Source: Sphingomonas sp. PAMC 26621
GTDB lineage: Bacteria; Pseudomonadota; Alphaproteobacteria; Sphingomonadales; Sphingomonadaceae
Assembly (NCBI RefSeq): GCF_000251145.1
Contig: NZ_AIDW01000027.1
Span: 1 to 64,000 of the forward strand
Direction: 5' to 3'
DNA: 64,000 nucleotides
Position numbers and translations under genes: made by a program. This document shows, piece by piece, positions 10,431-20,434 of this stretch. The notes below the pieces were generated by a model. The model saw only the letters and a program-made list of their open reading frames with translations, made no database searches and had not been told where the DNA came from. Every line of letters starts with the position of its first letter. Within the stretch, counting starts at the first letter, position 1.

Positions 10431-11785
10431 CAGCGTCTTTTCTTATATTTCTTGGGGTTGTCGGACATTTCGTTCTGGGCGGCCAGCGCAATGTCCTGCG
10501 CGCGGATCCAGTCGGTCGAATTGGGCGGCAAGCCCTGCATCGCGCCGCGCGCACTATAGGCAGCGGTACGCTGGTCGCCGGTCAGGCTCGCCTGCTCGGC
10601 GGTCGCGAGCAACGCGCGGGTCTGGTCGCCCGACGCCTCATAGACCGTGCCGAGCTGATACCAGGCGAACGGATTGTCGTCGTCGCGCGCCACCGACTGG
10701 CGCAACACCTTGATCGCTTCGGGGTAATTCGCCTTGTCCTCGGTCGCGATCAGCGCGTGGCCGAAGGTGGTCGCGATCAGCGGGCTGTTGCGCGACAGGT
10801 CGGTCGCCTCGCGCAGCGGTGCCAGCGCCGCGACCGGCCTGCCCGCCTCGAGCAGGATCTGCCCCTGGATCTCGAGGAAATACGGGTCGTGCGGGGCTGC
10901 CTTGATCAGCGCGGTCGCCTCGGCATCCGCCTTCTCGGGATAGCCCGATTTGTGCCATGCATAAGCGCGCGCATAATGCGCGTAGACGCTCTGATCCTGC
11001 TCGGGATAGGTGTTGAGCGTCGCCTTGGGGTCGGCGACATAGCCCATCAGCTTGGCCTTGACCCGCTTAAACCGCTCCTCGAGGCCGGGGTCGGGCCTGG
11101 TGTTGTAGGCAGGCGAGGCCTGGACGTCGGCGGTCAGGTTGGCGATGCGTTCGCCGGACAGCGGATGGCTTTGCGCGAACGGGTCGATGTTGTTGAGCCC
11201 ATAGGCATATTCCTCGTTCTGCAGCTTCTTGAAGAAGGTCAGCATGCCCTTCCCCGAAACGCCGGACTCGCGCAGGAACTTGGCACCCGTCGCATCCGCG
11301 GTTGATTCCTGGACGCGGGTGTAAGCGAGGAACTTGCCCTGCGCGGCGCTGGTGCCCGCCGACAGGATGCCTGCCCCCGCCTCGGGCGCGCCCGCCGCGA
11401 TCGCCGCGACACCGAGCACCATGCTGAGGATCGAGATCCCCATCGCGGGGCGCGCGCCGCCGTCCATCAGCACGACGTGCCCGTCGGCGACGTGGCCGAG
11501 CTCGTGCGCGATGACGCCCTGGACCTGGTTGGCATTGTCGGCGGCCTGGATCAGCCCCGAATGGACATAGATCGTCTGCCCGCCAGCGGTGAAGGCGTTG
11601 ATCGAATCGTCGTTGATGAGGACGACCTTGACCGCCGCGGGCGACAGGCCCGCCGCCTTAATCAGCGGCAGCGACATGTCGTTGAACATCGCCTCGGTCT
11701 CGGCATCGCGCAGGATCGATTGTGCGACGGCGGGTTGCGCCACGAGCAGGAGGGAGGCCGCGAGTCCCGCGATGTACCGCTTCAT
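10430..11785 (-). CDS. Periplasmic M48 metalloprotease with C-terminal TPR repeats (BepA-like)
   Basis: The product has a signal peptide (MKRYIAGLAASLLLVAQPAVA), the zinc-binding helix VIAHELGHVADGH in the M48 domain, and a C-terminal half of TPR-like helices. Relatives such as BepA degrade or help fold outer membrane proteins. The ATG at 11785 is chosen because it gives a clean signal peptide; an upstream start at 11824 would add 13 charged residues. It is joined to the DsbA-like gene, which fits a role in envelope protein quality control. Confidence 0.88.
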   Translation of the reverse strand: MKRYIAGLAASLLLVAQPAVAQSILRDAETEAMFNDMSLPLIKAAGLSPAAVKVVLINDDSINAFTAGGQTIYVHSGLIQAADNANQVQGVIAHELGHVADGHVVLMDGGARPAMGISILSMVLGVAAIAAGAPEAGAGILSAGTSAAQGKFLAYTRVQESTADATGAKFLRESGVSGKGMLTFFKKLQNEEYAYGLNNIDPFAQSHPLSGERIANLTADVQASPAYNTRPDPGLEERFKRVKAKLMGYVADPKATLNTYPEQDQSVYAHYARAYAWHKSGYPEKADAEATALIKAAPHDPYFLEIQGQILLEAGRPVAALAPLREATDLSRNSPLIATTFGHALIATEDKANYPEAIKVLRQSVARDDDNPFAWYQLGTVYEASGDQTRALLATAEQASLTGDQRTAAYSARGAMQGLPPNSTDWIRAQDIALAAQNEMSDNPKKYKKRR

Positions 11786-11906
11786 GCTTCTCCTATCTCC
11801 GAGTTTGCGCGGGCGGGCAACCATGGCGGCGATGGACGGGCGCGGCTGAATGGCGGGTGAAGACCGGGGGATTGCGTACCGAAGCCCCGCGGCGATCCAC
11901 CCAACC

Positions 11907-12965
11907 TCAGCTTCCGGGATCAGCCTGCGACGGCGACCTCGCCGGCTCCTCGGCAGCGCGTGTCCCCAGCCGCTTTTCGGTGAGGATGCCCAATCCGGTC
12001 AGGAACAGCGCGCCGACGATCGGACCGACGACGATCCCGCTCAAGCCGACCAGTTCGATCCCGCCCAGCGTCGTCACCAGCACGAGCCAGTCCGGGATGC
12101 CGGTGTCGCGCCCGACCAGCATCGGTCGCAGGATGTTGTCGGCGAGGCCGATCACCAGCACGCCCGATGCGATGACCACGCCCGCTTGCCAGATCGCCCC
12201 GGTGGCGAACAGGTAGATCGCGACCGGCCCCCAGATGATCGCCGGGCCGATCGCGGGCAGCAACGCCGCGATCGCCATCAGCACGCCCCACAGCAAGGCC
12301 GCCGGCAGCCCGACGATCCAGAAGGTGACCGCGCCGAGCGCCCCTTGCACCAACGCCACGACGACCGACCCCTTTATGGTGGCGCGCGCGACCGTCACAA
12401 ACTTGTCCGCCAGGCGCGTCGCCACGCGGTGTTCGAGCGGCAGCGCGCCGACCACCGCCGGGCCAAGCCGCTCGCCGTCGCGCAGCAGGAAAAACGTGAC
12501 GTAGAGACCGACGCCGAACGCCAGCACGAACGCCGCCGCATTCGCGCCGATCGAGAACGCGCGCCGCGCCAGCATGCCCGCGCTGTTGCTGATCGCCTCG
12601 GAAAGTTGCGCCTGCGCCCGCTCGAAGCTGCCGAAACCGCTATTGTCGAGCACCTGCTGGAGCCGTTGCGGCAAGGCGTCGTGGACCTGCTCGAAATACG
12701 ACGCGACATTGATCTGCCCCGAGCGGAACTGGCCGTAGACGCCGGCGGCCTGGTCGACGACCATGCTGCCCACGATCAGCGCAGGGATGATCACCGCAAC
12801 CGTGATCACCAGCAACGTGACCAGCGCGGCGCGGTTGCGCCGCCCGGGCCAGTGCGCGAGCAGCCGCTGGAACAACGGCTGGAACAGGATCGCGGCCAGC
12901 GTCGACCAGAGGAGCGCGCCCATGAAGGTGGTGACGACCAGACCCAGTCCGATGGTGATCAGCAC
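11907..12965 (-). CDS. AI-2E family transporter (start codon unclear)
   Basis: The product is a polytopic membrane protein of about 352 residues with the family pattern: N-terminal membrane pair, a long loop (FEQVHDALPQRLQQVL), and a C-terminal membrane bundle with the family signature IGLADNILRPMLVGRD. AI-2E proteins are inner-membrane permeases of uncertain substrate. The GTG at 12965 lies inside the first membrane segment. A family-like cytosolic stretch IAIERQRIENGG is encoded in frame upstream without ATG, GTG or TTG; an AAAGGA ribosome-site-like motif precedes an ATC codon at 13016. The true start is unresolved. Confidence 0.82.
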   Translation of the reverse strand: MLITIGLGLVVTTFMGALLWSTLAAILFQPLFQRLLAHWPGRRNRAALVTLLVITVAVIIPALIVGSMVVDQAAGVYGQFRSGQINVASYFEQVHDALPQRLQQVLDNSGFGSFERAQAQLSEAISNSAGMLARRAFSIGANAAAFVLAFGVGLYVTFFLLRDGERLGPAVVGALPLEHRVATRLADKFVTVARATIKGSVVVALVQGALGAVTFWIVGLPAALLWGVLMAIAALLPAIGPAIIWGPVAIYLFATGAIWQAGVVIASGVLVIGLADNILRPMLVGRDTGIPDWLVLVTTLGGIELVGLSGIVVGPIVGALFLTGLGILTEKRLGTRAAEEPARSPSQADPGS

Positions 12966-13254
12966 GAGGAAGACGATCAGTCCTCCGTTTTCGATGCGCT
13001 GCCGTTCGATAGCGATTGTTTGATCCTTTATCTGACGAAGACCGACACGGTGAACCGAGCACCGACTCGGGTCGTTGCGGGGCTGAAACTCTCAAATGTC
13101 GAGATTGCTCCGCGCGAAACGAAGCGGCGTCTGACGCCGGATTATCAGGGGTGGTTGGTGCGCGATGTCGGGCGGACTGGCCGCATCGGCGCGTGGCAGC
13201 GATGCTGGATCGGTCGGAGAGCGGCGTGTCGCCGCTGATCGGTCTTGAGGAACC

Positions 13255-13285
13255 CGCGTCCCCTGGCGAAATGCCAGGGGACGCG
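13255..13285. terminator. Perfect hairpin after rne
   Basis: A 13-bp perfect stem (CGCGTCCCCTGGC and its inverse) with a 5-base loop lies 9 bases past the rne stop. No U-run follows, so it may end transcription weakly or protect the 3' end. The rest of the roughly 330 bp between rne and the AI-2E gene shows no convincing gene. Confidence 0.6.
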
Positions 13286-13293
13286 AATCGGGG

Positions 13294-16221
13294 TTAGGCG
13301 CCGAAGGTGCGCTGCCACCAGCCGCGGCGCGGGGTGCCCGCCTCGCCCGGATCGGGATCGATCGCGGTCGGCGCCGGGGCCGGAGCCTCGTGCTCGCTGA
13401 CGGGTTCGGCCGCGGGCTCGGCTGCCGGGGCAGGCGCGATCGCCGGGGTCTGTTCGACCGCTGCGACCGGCGCGATGGCCGGACTGCTGTCCGCAACCGG
13501 CGCCTCGGCCGCACCATCGGCCTTCGCCTTGGGGCGACGCGTGCGCTTGGGCTTGGCGGGCGCTTCATCGGCAACCGGCGCGACCGGAGCTTCGACGACC
13601 GCTTCCGCAGGGGCCTCGGCGACCGCAGGCTTCTTGGTGCGACGGCGCTTGGGCTTGGCGTCTGCCTCCGCGTCGACGGCGGGGGCCTCGACCACCGGGG
13701 TCTCGGCGACCGGCGCTTCGACAACGGCAGCCTTGGCCGCCGGCTTGGCGGCGGTCTCGGGCTTGCGCGCCTTCGGGCGACGACGCCCCTTCTTGGGGGC
13801 CTCCTCCTCGACCGCGACGTCGGCCGGGGCTTCCGCCTCGGTCAGCGCGACCATCGTTTCGACGTCGACTGCGGGCAGATCCGCAACCGCCTCGACCGGC
13901 TGTGCTTCGCCGAATGCGTCGTCCGTGGACGGCGCGACGCCAGCCTGTTCGACGCCAGCCTGTTCGGCAGAGGTCTGCTCGCCCTCGGCGCGACGACCAC
14001 CACGACGACCGCGACGACCGCGGCGGCGCTTGCCGCCCTCGCCCGCTGCCGCATCGCCTTCGGCGCTCGCTGCGCTATCGTCGCCATCGGTCTCAACCGA
14101 GACGTCGGCACCGAGCAACTCTGCGACATCGGACGCTTCCGCCACCGCGTCACCGAGATCCTCGTCGGTGTCCGCCAGCATCTCGCCGTCAATCTCGCCC
14201 TCGGACGAACCCTCGACCTCGCCCTCACCCTCGGGACGATTGCGACCGCGACGGCCGCGACGGCGGCGACGACGGCGCGAACCGCTGTCGTCGTCGCCCG
14301 CACGCTCGGCGCGCTCGGGACGCTCGCGCGGCTCGCGGACGGCCTTGGGCTCGTCCTCTTCCTCGATCGCGTCCTCGATCTCTTCCTCTTCCTCCTCGAT
14401 GAAATCTTCCTCGATTTCCTCGATCGGCGCGTCGAAACGCGGCGTGTAGGCGGGCGGCGGTCCGGAGACCTCGACCGACATCCGCGCGCCTTCCTGCTCG
14501 CCGTCGGGCGAGACTTCGATCATCACGCCGTAACGCTCTTCGATCTCAGCCAGTTCGCCACGCTTGCGGTTGAGCAGGTAGAACGCCGCTTCCTGGCTCG
14601 CGCGGAGCAGAAGCTGCGACCCACGACCCTGCGCGGCTTCGTCCTCGAGCAGACGCAGTGCCGACAGGCCCGAGGACGAGGCGGTGCGGACGAAGCCCGA
14701 CCCTTCGCAATGCGGGCACGGCCGCGTTGACGCTTCCAGCACGCCGGTTCGCAACCGCTGACGGCTCATTTCCATCAGCCCGAACGAAGAAATGCGCCCG
14801 ATCTGGATGCGTGCGCGATCGTTTTTCAGCGCTTCCTTCATCGCCTTCTCGACCTTGCGGACGTTCGAGCCGTTGTCCATGTCGATGAAGTCGATCACGA
14901 CAAGACCCGCCATGTCGCGCAAGCGCAACTGGCGCGCGATCTCGGCAGCGGCCTCGAGGTTGGTCGCGGTCGCGGTCTGCTCGATCGAATGCTCGCGGGT
15001 CGAACGACCCGAGTTGATGTCGATCGACACCAAAGCCTCGGTCGGGTTGATGACGAGGTAACCGCCCGACTTGAGCTGGACCACCGGGTGATACATCGCG
15101 GAAAGCTGCTCCTCGACGCCCGCGCGCTGGAACAGCGGCACGGGGTCGCTGTAATGCTTCACCTTGCGCGCATGGCTCGGCATCAGCAGCCGCATGAAAT
15201 CCTTGGCGTGCTGATAGCCTTCGGTGCCCTCGACGATGACCTCGTCGATCTCGCGATTGTAGATGTCGCGGATCGCGCGCTTCATCAGGTCGCTGTCGCC
15301 GTAAACGAGCGCGGGCGCGGAGGACGACAGCGTCGTCTCGCGGATCCCGTCCCACAGCCGGGCGAGATAATCGAAGTCGCGCTTGATCTCCTGGCGCGTG
15401 CGCTGGAGGCCAGCGGTCCGCACGATGCAGCCCATCGACGGCGGCAGCTTCATGTCCGCCATGATCGACTTCAACCGCTTGCGATCGCCCGCGTTCGAAA
15501 TCTTGCGGCTGATCCCGCCGCCGTGCGACGTGTTGGGCATCAGCACGCAATAGCGCCCCGCCAGCGACAGATAGCTGGTCAGTGCGGCGCCCTTGTTGCC
15601 GCGTTCTTCCTTGACGACCTGGACGAGCAGAACCTGCCGACGGCGGATGACGTCCTGGATCTTGTAGCGATGCCGCAAGTTGGTGCGACGCTCGCGCAGA
15701 TCGTCGGCGGCATCGTCCGATGCCGAACGCTTGCGGCGGCGACGGCCACGGCCCTCGCCGGGATTCTCGCCCTCGGACGCGACTTCGCGGTCGGGGATAT
15801 TCTCCTCCGACTCATGCCCGCCATCGTCGTCGTAGCGCTCGATCGCTTCCTCGTCGGACTCGAACCCTTCGTCGTCGCCCTCGAGATCGTCCTCGGCGTC
15901 CTGCTGGGCGCGCAACGCAGCTTCTTCAGCGGCGTGCTCGGCCTCTTCGCGCAGGAGCGCGTCGCGATCTTCCTTGGGGATCTGATAGTAATCGGGGTGG
16001 ATTTCGCTGAAAGCGAGGAAGCCGTGGCGGTTGCCGCCGTAATCGATGAACGCGGCCTGGAGCGACGGCTCGACGCGCGTCACCTTGGCGAGATAGATAT
16101 TTCCCTTGAGCTGCTTGCGCTCAGCGGATTCGAAATCAAACTCTTCGATCCGGTTTCCCTTGACGACAGCAACGCGGGTCTCTTCCCGGTGGCGTGCGTC
16201 GATCAGCATACGCGTGGTCAT
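13294..16221 (-). CDS. rne: Ribonuclease E/G
   Basis: The 975-residue protein starts with the RNase E/G N-terminus (MTTRMLIDARHREETRVAVV), then an S1 domain (KGNIYLAKVTRVEPSLQAAF) interrupted by an acidic/basic insertion at about residues 90-180, the catalytic DNase-I-like part (ALVSIDINSGR), and the zinc link PCPHCEGSGF. The last 400 or so residues are a low-complexity tail of Glu-rich, Arg-rich and Ala/Pro-rich blocks, expected to scaffold the RNA degradosome. It processes rRNA and starts mRNA decay. A 417-bp region before it is shared with the divergent amidase gene. Confidence 0.96.
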   Translation of the reverse strand: MTTRMLIDARHREETRVAVVKGNRIEEFDFESAERKQLKGNIYLAKVTRVEPSLQAAFIDYGGNRHGFLAFSEIHPDYYQIPKEDRDALLREEAEHAAEEAALRAQQDAEDDLEGDDEGFESDEEAIERYDDDGGHESEENIPDREVASEGENPGEGRGRRRRKRSASDDAADDLRERRTNLRHRYKIQDVIRRRQVLLVQVVKEERGNKGAALTSYLSLAGRYCVLMPNTSHGGGISRKISNAGDRKRLKSIMADMKLPPSMGCIVRTAGLQRTRQEIKRDFDYLARLWDGIRETTLSSSAPALVYGDSDLMKRAIRDIYNREIDEVIVEGTEGYQHAKDFMRLLMPSHARKVKHYSDPVPLFQRAGVEEQLSAMYHPVVQLKSGGYLVINPTEALVSIDINSGRSTREHSIEQTATATNLEAAAEIARQLRLRDMAGLVVIDFIDMDNGSNVRKVEKAMKEALKNDRARIQIGRISSFGLMEMSRQRLRTGVLEASTRPCPHCEGSGFVRTASSSGLSALRLLEDEAAQGRGSQLLLRASQEAAFYLLNRKRGELAEIEERYGVMIEVSPDGEQEGARMSVEVSGPPPAYTPRFDAPIEEIEEDFIEEEEEEIEDAIEEEDEPKAVREPRERPERAERAGDDDSGSRRRRRRRGRRGRNRPEGEGEVEGSSEGEIDGEMLADTDEDLGDAVAEASDVAELLGADVSVETDGDDSAASAEGDAAAGEGGKRRRGRRGRRGGRRAEGEQTSAEQAGVEQAGVAPSTDDAFGEAQPVEAVADLPAVDVETMVALTEAEAPADVAVEEEAPKKGRRRPKARKPETAAKPAAKAAVVEAPVAETPVVEAPAVDAEADAKPKRRRTKKPAVAEAPAEAVVEAPVAPVADEAPAKPKRTRRPKAKADGAAEAPVADSSPAIAPVAAVEQTPAIAPAPAAEPAAEPVSEHEAPAPAPTAIDPDPGEAGTPRRGWWQRTFGA

Positions 16222-16638
16222 GTAATTGTCTCCGGACGCGCGGCCGGCTGCGCCATGGCGCTGGCCGCGCGAAATAAAGGTACGCGGAGCGAGGGGCGGT
16301 CACGCCGCCTTGTTCGCTCGCGCGGTGGGTTGCAAAAAATGCCTCTGCTCGCCCTGCACGCCCGGCCTTCCGGCCCTGGGCATCCCGCGCAGTCGCGTTC
16401 CCGCCGGTCGGAACCGGGGGAAACGAGAAACGGGATTCATGCTTCATGCGAACGTCAACCTGGATAGGCCGCGCCCAGGAACGCCGGGGCGGCCGAGTGG
16501 ACCTGTCGCCTCCATAACCTGGATAACGAACAGATGCTTGTTGTTGCCTAGCACCGACCCGCGCGCGCAGCAACCGGCACGTTTCGGAAGCGGATCCGGC
16601 AATTCCATGACGACAGGACATGGTAACCTTCTTGCGCT
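16222..16638. other. Long divergent intergenic region (rne / amidase)
   Basis: This 417-bp gap holds no convincing gene on either strand. It must contain both promoters and the long 5' leader of rne. In other proteobacteria the rne leader folds and lets RNase E limit its own mRNA; whether this one does is untested. Confidence 0.4.
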
Positions 16639-17694
16639 ATGGGTGACGCAGAGGATTGGACGATCAGGGGAAAGGTGCGCGTGCTGTCGGGTTTGAGGAG
16701 GTTTCTCGCCGCATTGCCGTGCAACCCCAAGCTGTTGCTCTGGCCGGAAGACCGCGACGCCGATCGCCGGACCCGGGACCGTTCCGAGAGCCGCGGTGCT
16801 TTGCTGCCCGTCGCGCTTTCGGTCGGTGCCTGCATGCTATCCGCGCCGGTCGGAGCGGCACCGTTCGACCGTGTCGCGCGCGGAGAGCAGGCGAAGGTCG
16901 CGCAGTCTGATCCACCCCACACGCGTCGCTATACGCTCGCGGTCCCCGTCCCCCCGGCGCCCCGGCGCGGGCGGCTGCCGCGGATCTACGGCGAGGATGC
17001 GCGGCGTCCGCTGGTCGTGATCGATGCGGGGCATGGCGGGGTCGACCCCGGCGCGATCTCGCCGGTCGACGGGCGGCGCGAAAAGGACGTGACGCTCAGG
17101 ATCGCCCAGGCGATCCGCGACGAACTCGTCCGCGGCGGGCGAGTCCGCGTCGCCCTGACCCGCGAGGACGACCGTTTCCTGATCCTGCGCGAACGGTACG
17201 GCATCGCGCGCCGGCTCGGCGGCGATCTGTTCATCTCGATCCACTGCGACAGCGTCGGCGCGGGCTCGGCCACAGGCGCATCGGTCTATACGCTGTCCGA
17301 AGTCGCCTCGGACAAGGAATCCGCCCGGCTGGCGGCGCGCGAGAACAAGGCGGACGTCATCGCCGGCGTCAATCTCGCCGCGACCAACGCCGACATCTCC
17401 TCGATCCTGATCGACCTCACCCAGCGCGAGACGATGAACGCCTCCGCCGGGTTCGCGCGGCTGCTCGGCCGGGAGGCGCGCGAGCTCGTGCCGCTCAAGC
17501 CCAACTTCCACCGCATGGCGTCGCTAATGGTGCTCAAGGCACCCGACATGCCCTCGGTCCTGTTCGAGACGGGCTATATCTCCAACCCGGTCGACGCCGC
17601 GTTCATCGACAGCGACGACGGCCGCCGCCGCATCGCGCAAAGCGTCGAACGCGCGGTCGAGGTGCATTTCGCGCGGCGGATGGCGACCCGGTAA
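16639..17694 (+). CDS. N-acetylmuramoyl-L-alanine amidase (Amidase_3, AmiC-like)
   Basis: The C-terminal domain (about residues 115-350) is an Amidase_3 zinc hydrolase: VVIDAGHGGVDPGAI with the first zinc His, the REKDVTLRIA Glu, the second His in SIHCDS, and catalytic-region VLFETGYISNPVD. It cuts the amide bond between MurNAc and the stem peptide, chiefly during cell separation. A hydrophobic segment around residues 50-75 probably serves as signal or anchor. The PBP1A gene follows 72 bp downstream, a common cell-wall pairing. Confidence 0.92.
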   Translation: MGDAEDWTIRGKVRVLSGLRRFLAALPCNPKLLLWPEDRDADRRTRDRSESRGALLPVALSVGACMLSAPVGAAPFDRVARGEQAKVAQSDPPHTRRYTLAVPVPPAPRRGRLPRIYGEDARRPLVVIDAGHGGVDPGAISPVDGRREKDVTLRIAQAIRDELVRGGRVRVALTREDDRFLILRERYGIARRLGGDLFISIHCDSVGAGSATGASVYTLSEVASDKESARLAARENKADVIAGVNLAATNADISSILIDLTQRETMNASAGFARLLGREARELVPLKPNFHRMASLMVLKAPDMPSVLFETGYISNPVDAAFIDSDDGRRRIAQSVERAVEVHFARRMATR

Positions 17695-17766
17695 GCCGCG
17701 GGGAACGCGCGCGTGCGGCAAAGGCGGCTGGCAACCCTCGCGAAAGTTGCTAGAGCCTCGTCGCTT

Positions 17767-20298
17767 ATGGCCGAGCCCGACTCCACCGTGACATTCCGTA
17801 TTCGTCGGGAAGACGGTGGCTCCGCAGGCGTCCTGCGCCGCACATGGGGCCGCTGGTGGGTCAAGACGCTCGCGGTGCTGGCGCTGCTCGGCGCGGTCCT
17901 GGGGGGGATCGGCTGGTACGTCTTCGCCTCCGACCTGCCCTCGGTCGACAAGCTGCGCACCTATGAGCCGCCGCTGCCGACCAACGTCCGCGGGGTCGAT
18001 GGCACCCCGGTCTATACCTATGCGCGCGAACGCCGGGTCGAGCTGAGCTACGACGAATATCCCCCGATGCTGGTCCGAGCGTTCCTTGCCGCGGAGGACA
18101 AGTCGTTCTTCGAGCATCACGGGGTCGACTATCTCGGGGTCGTCAATGCCGCGGTCACCAACATCCGTACCGGGCGCCGCCCGGCGGGCGCGTCGACGAT
18201 CACGCAGCAGGTCGCCAAGAACCTGCTGATCGGCAATGCGCCCAATTACAGCCGCAAGATCAAGGAAGCGATCCTCGCCTATCGGATCGAGGGCACGCTG
18301 ACCAAGAAGCAGATCCTCGAGCTGTACCTCAACCAGATCGCGCTCGGGCGGAACGCGTTCGGCGTCGCGGCCGCGAGCTACGCCTATTTCGGCAAGGACC
18401 TTAACCAGCTCGACCTCGAGCAGATGGCGTACCTGGCGATCCTGCCCAAGGGCCCGTCCAATTACGACCCGGTCCGCCACACGCAGCGCGCGATCGACCG
18501 CCGCGCCTATGTGCTGCGCGAGATGCTCAAGAACGGGTTCATCACCCAGGCACAGCACGACGCTGCGATGGCCGAACCGCTCGGCACCGTCCCGCGCCAG
18601 ACCCCCAAGCGCGAGACCGCGGGCGCGGGCTATTTCGTCGAGGCGGTCCGTCGCCAGCTGATGGACAAGTTCGGCGAGGATGCGATGACCGGGCCGTACA
18701 GCGTCTATGCGGGCGGCCTGTGGGTGCGCACGTCGCTCGACCCCAAGATGCAGGACTATGCGCAGACCACGCTGCGCGAGGGCCTGCTCCGGTTCGACCG
18801 CGGGCGCGGCTGGTCCGGCCCGCTCGGGCATGCCGAGATCGACGGCGATGCGTGGCAGGCGGCATTCCTCAACAAGAATATCGGGCTGGATTACGACGAC
18901 TGGCGCGCCGCGATCGTGATCGGGCTCGACACCGGCGGCGCGACGCTCGGCTTCGCCACTGGCGAGACCGGCGCGATGCCGCGCTCTGCCGCACAGACAC
19001 CGGTCCGTGGCGGGGGCGGCACGGCTTACGGTGCGCTCAAGGTCGGCGACATCATCGCGGTCGCGCCCGAAGGCGGCAGTTTCGCGTTGCGCTCGGTCCC
19101 CAAGATCTCGGGCGCGTTCGTCGTCGAGGAGCCGCAGACGGGCCGCGTGCTCGCGATGCAGGGCGGGTTCGACTCGCGGCTCCAGGCGTTCAACCGCGCT
19201 ACGCAGGCGCAGCGCCAGCCGGGCTCGACGATCAAGCCGATCGTCTATGCCGCCGCGCTCGAGGGCGGAATGACGCCCGCCTCGATCATCGTCGACGGGC
19301 CGTTCTGCGTCTATCAGGGCGCGCGGCTCGGGCAGAAGTGCTTTCGCAACTTCGGCAACATGCGCGGTGCGGGGCCACACACGATGCGCTGGGGCGTCGA
19401 GCAGTCGCGCAACCTGATGACGGTCCGCACCGCCGCGACCACTGGCATGCCGCGGATCGTGTCGCTGATGGACCGGATCGGCGTCGGCAAATATCCGCCC
19501 TACCTTTCCTATGCGCTCGGCGCGGGCGAGACGACGGTGTCGCGGATGGTCAACGCCTATGCGATCCTCGCCAACCAGGGGCAGTCGCATCCCGCGTCGC
19601 TGGTAGATTTCGTCCAGGACCGGCACGGCAAGGTGATCTGGCCCGAGAACTGGCGCGCGTGCGACCGCTGCAACGCGCCCGACTGGAACGGCAAGGCGAT
19701 GCCGCGCCCGGTCGTCCGCGGAAAACAGATCGTCAGCGCGATGAGCGCGTACCAGATGATCCATATCGCCGAGGGCGTGATCCAGCGCGGCACCGCGACC
19801 GTGCTGCGCGATCTCGACCGGCCGATGTTCGGCAAGACGGGGACCAATTCGGGCCCGACCGACGTGTGGTTCATCGGCGGCACCCCGCAGATGATCGGCG
19901 GGCTGTATATCGGCTACGACCAGCCGCATTCGCTCGGTGGGGCGGCGCAAGGCGGCACCGTCGCCGCGCCGATCTTCAAGGCGTTCGCGGTCAAGGCGTA
20001 TGAGGGTCTCCCCAAGATCCCGTTCCGCGCGCCCGCCGGGATCCGCATGGTGCGGATCGATCGTGGCAGCGGGCGGCCGGTGTTCGGCGCATGGCCGACC
20101 GACGACCCCAAGGCGCCCGTCATCTGGGAAGCGTTCAAGCCCGAGAGCGAACCGCGCCGCGTGATCCATCGCGACGCGACCGTGCCGGACCCTGCCGCCG
20201 CCGCTGCGGCTGCCGACCGGGCGCGGGCTGCGGCCGAGACGCAGAAGGACACGCGCCGCGACAGCGATTTCTTGCAAAGACAGGGTGGTATTTACTAG
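17767..20298 (+). CDS. mrcA: Penicillin-binding protein 1A
   Basis: A bifunctional class A PBP of about 843 residues. One N-terminal membrane anchor ([18 protein letters not shown]) is followed by the GT51 glycosyltransferase motifs [10 protein letters not shown] and [13 protein letters not shown], an OB-like insert, and the transpeptidase motifs SxxK ([10 protein letters not shown]), SxN (QSRNLM) and KTG (FGKTGTNSG). It polymerises and crosslinks peptidoglycan in the periplasm. ATG at 17767 is preferred over a GTG 18 codons earlier because it gives a normal short cytosolic tail. It lies directly after the amidase gene. Confidence 0.95.
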   Translation: MAEPDSTVTFRIRREDGGSAGVLRRTWGRWWVKTLAVLALLGAVLGGIGWYVFASDLPSVDKLRTYEPPLPTNVRGVDGTPVYTYARERRVELSYDEYPPMLVRAFLAAEDKSFFEHHGVDYLGVVNAAVTNIRTGRRPAGASTITQQVAKNLLIGNAPNYSRKIKEAILAYRIEGTLTKKQILELYLNQIALGRNAFGVAAASYAYFGKDLNQLDLEQMAYLAILPKGPSNYDPVRHTQRAIDRRAYVLREMLKNGFITQAQHDAAMAEPLGTVPRQTPKRETAGAGYFVEAVRRQLMDKFGEDAMTGPYSVYAGGLWVRTSLDPKMQDYAQTTLREGLLRFDRGRGWSGPLGHAEIDGDAWQAAFLNKNIGLDYDDWRAAIVIGLDTGGATLGFATGETGAMPRSAAQTPVRGGGGTAYGALKVGDIIAVAPEGGSFALRSVPKISGAFVVEEPQTGRVLAMQGGFDSRLQAFNRATQAQRQPGSTIKPIVYAAALEGGMTPASIIVDGPFCVYQGARLGQKCFRNFGNMRGAGPHTMRWGVEQSRNLMTVRTAATTGMPRIVSLMDRIGVGKYPPYLSYALGAGETTVSRMVNAYAILANQGQSHPASLVDFVQDRHGKVIWPENWRACDRCNAPDWNGKAMPRPVVRGKQIVSAMSAYQMIHIAEGVIQRGTATVLRDLDRPMFGKTGTNSGPTDVWFIGGTPQMIGGLYIGYDQPHSLGGAAQGGTVAAPIFKAFAVKAYEGLPKIPFRAPAGIRMVRIDRGSGRPVFGAWPTDDPKAPVIWEAFKPESEPRRVIHRDATVPDPAAAAAAADRARAAAETQKDTRRDSDFLQRQGGIY

Positions 20299-20320
20299 CA
20301 CCACCCCGGCCCCATATACG

Positions 20321-20407
20321 TCGTCCCCGTGCAGGCGGGGATCCATACCCCCGCAGGTCGAAGATACTTGGCGAGATGATGGGTTCCCGCCCCCCGCGGG
20401 AACGACG
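20321..20407. repeat. Inverted repeat, family B
   Basis: TCGTCCCCGTGCAGGCGGGG and an inverted copy ending in GCGGGAACGACG flank a short unique centre. A related element lies between bchL and bchM (39900-39994). It lies just upstream of prfB and may be transcribed in its leader. Confidence 0.75.
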
Positions 20408-20434
20408 AAACGATGTTTTCTGGAAGGTTTCCTC

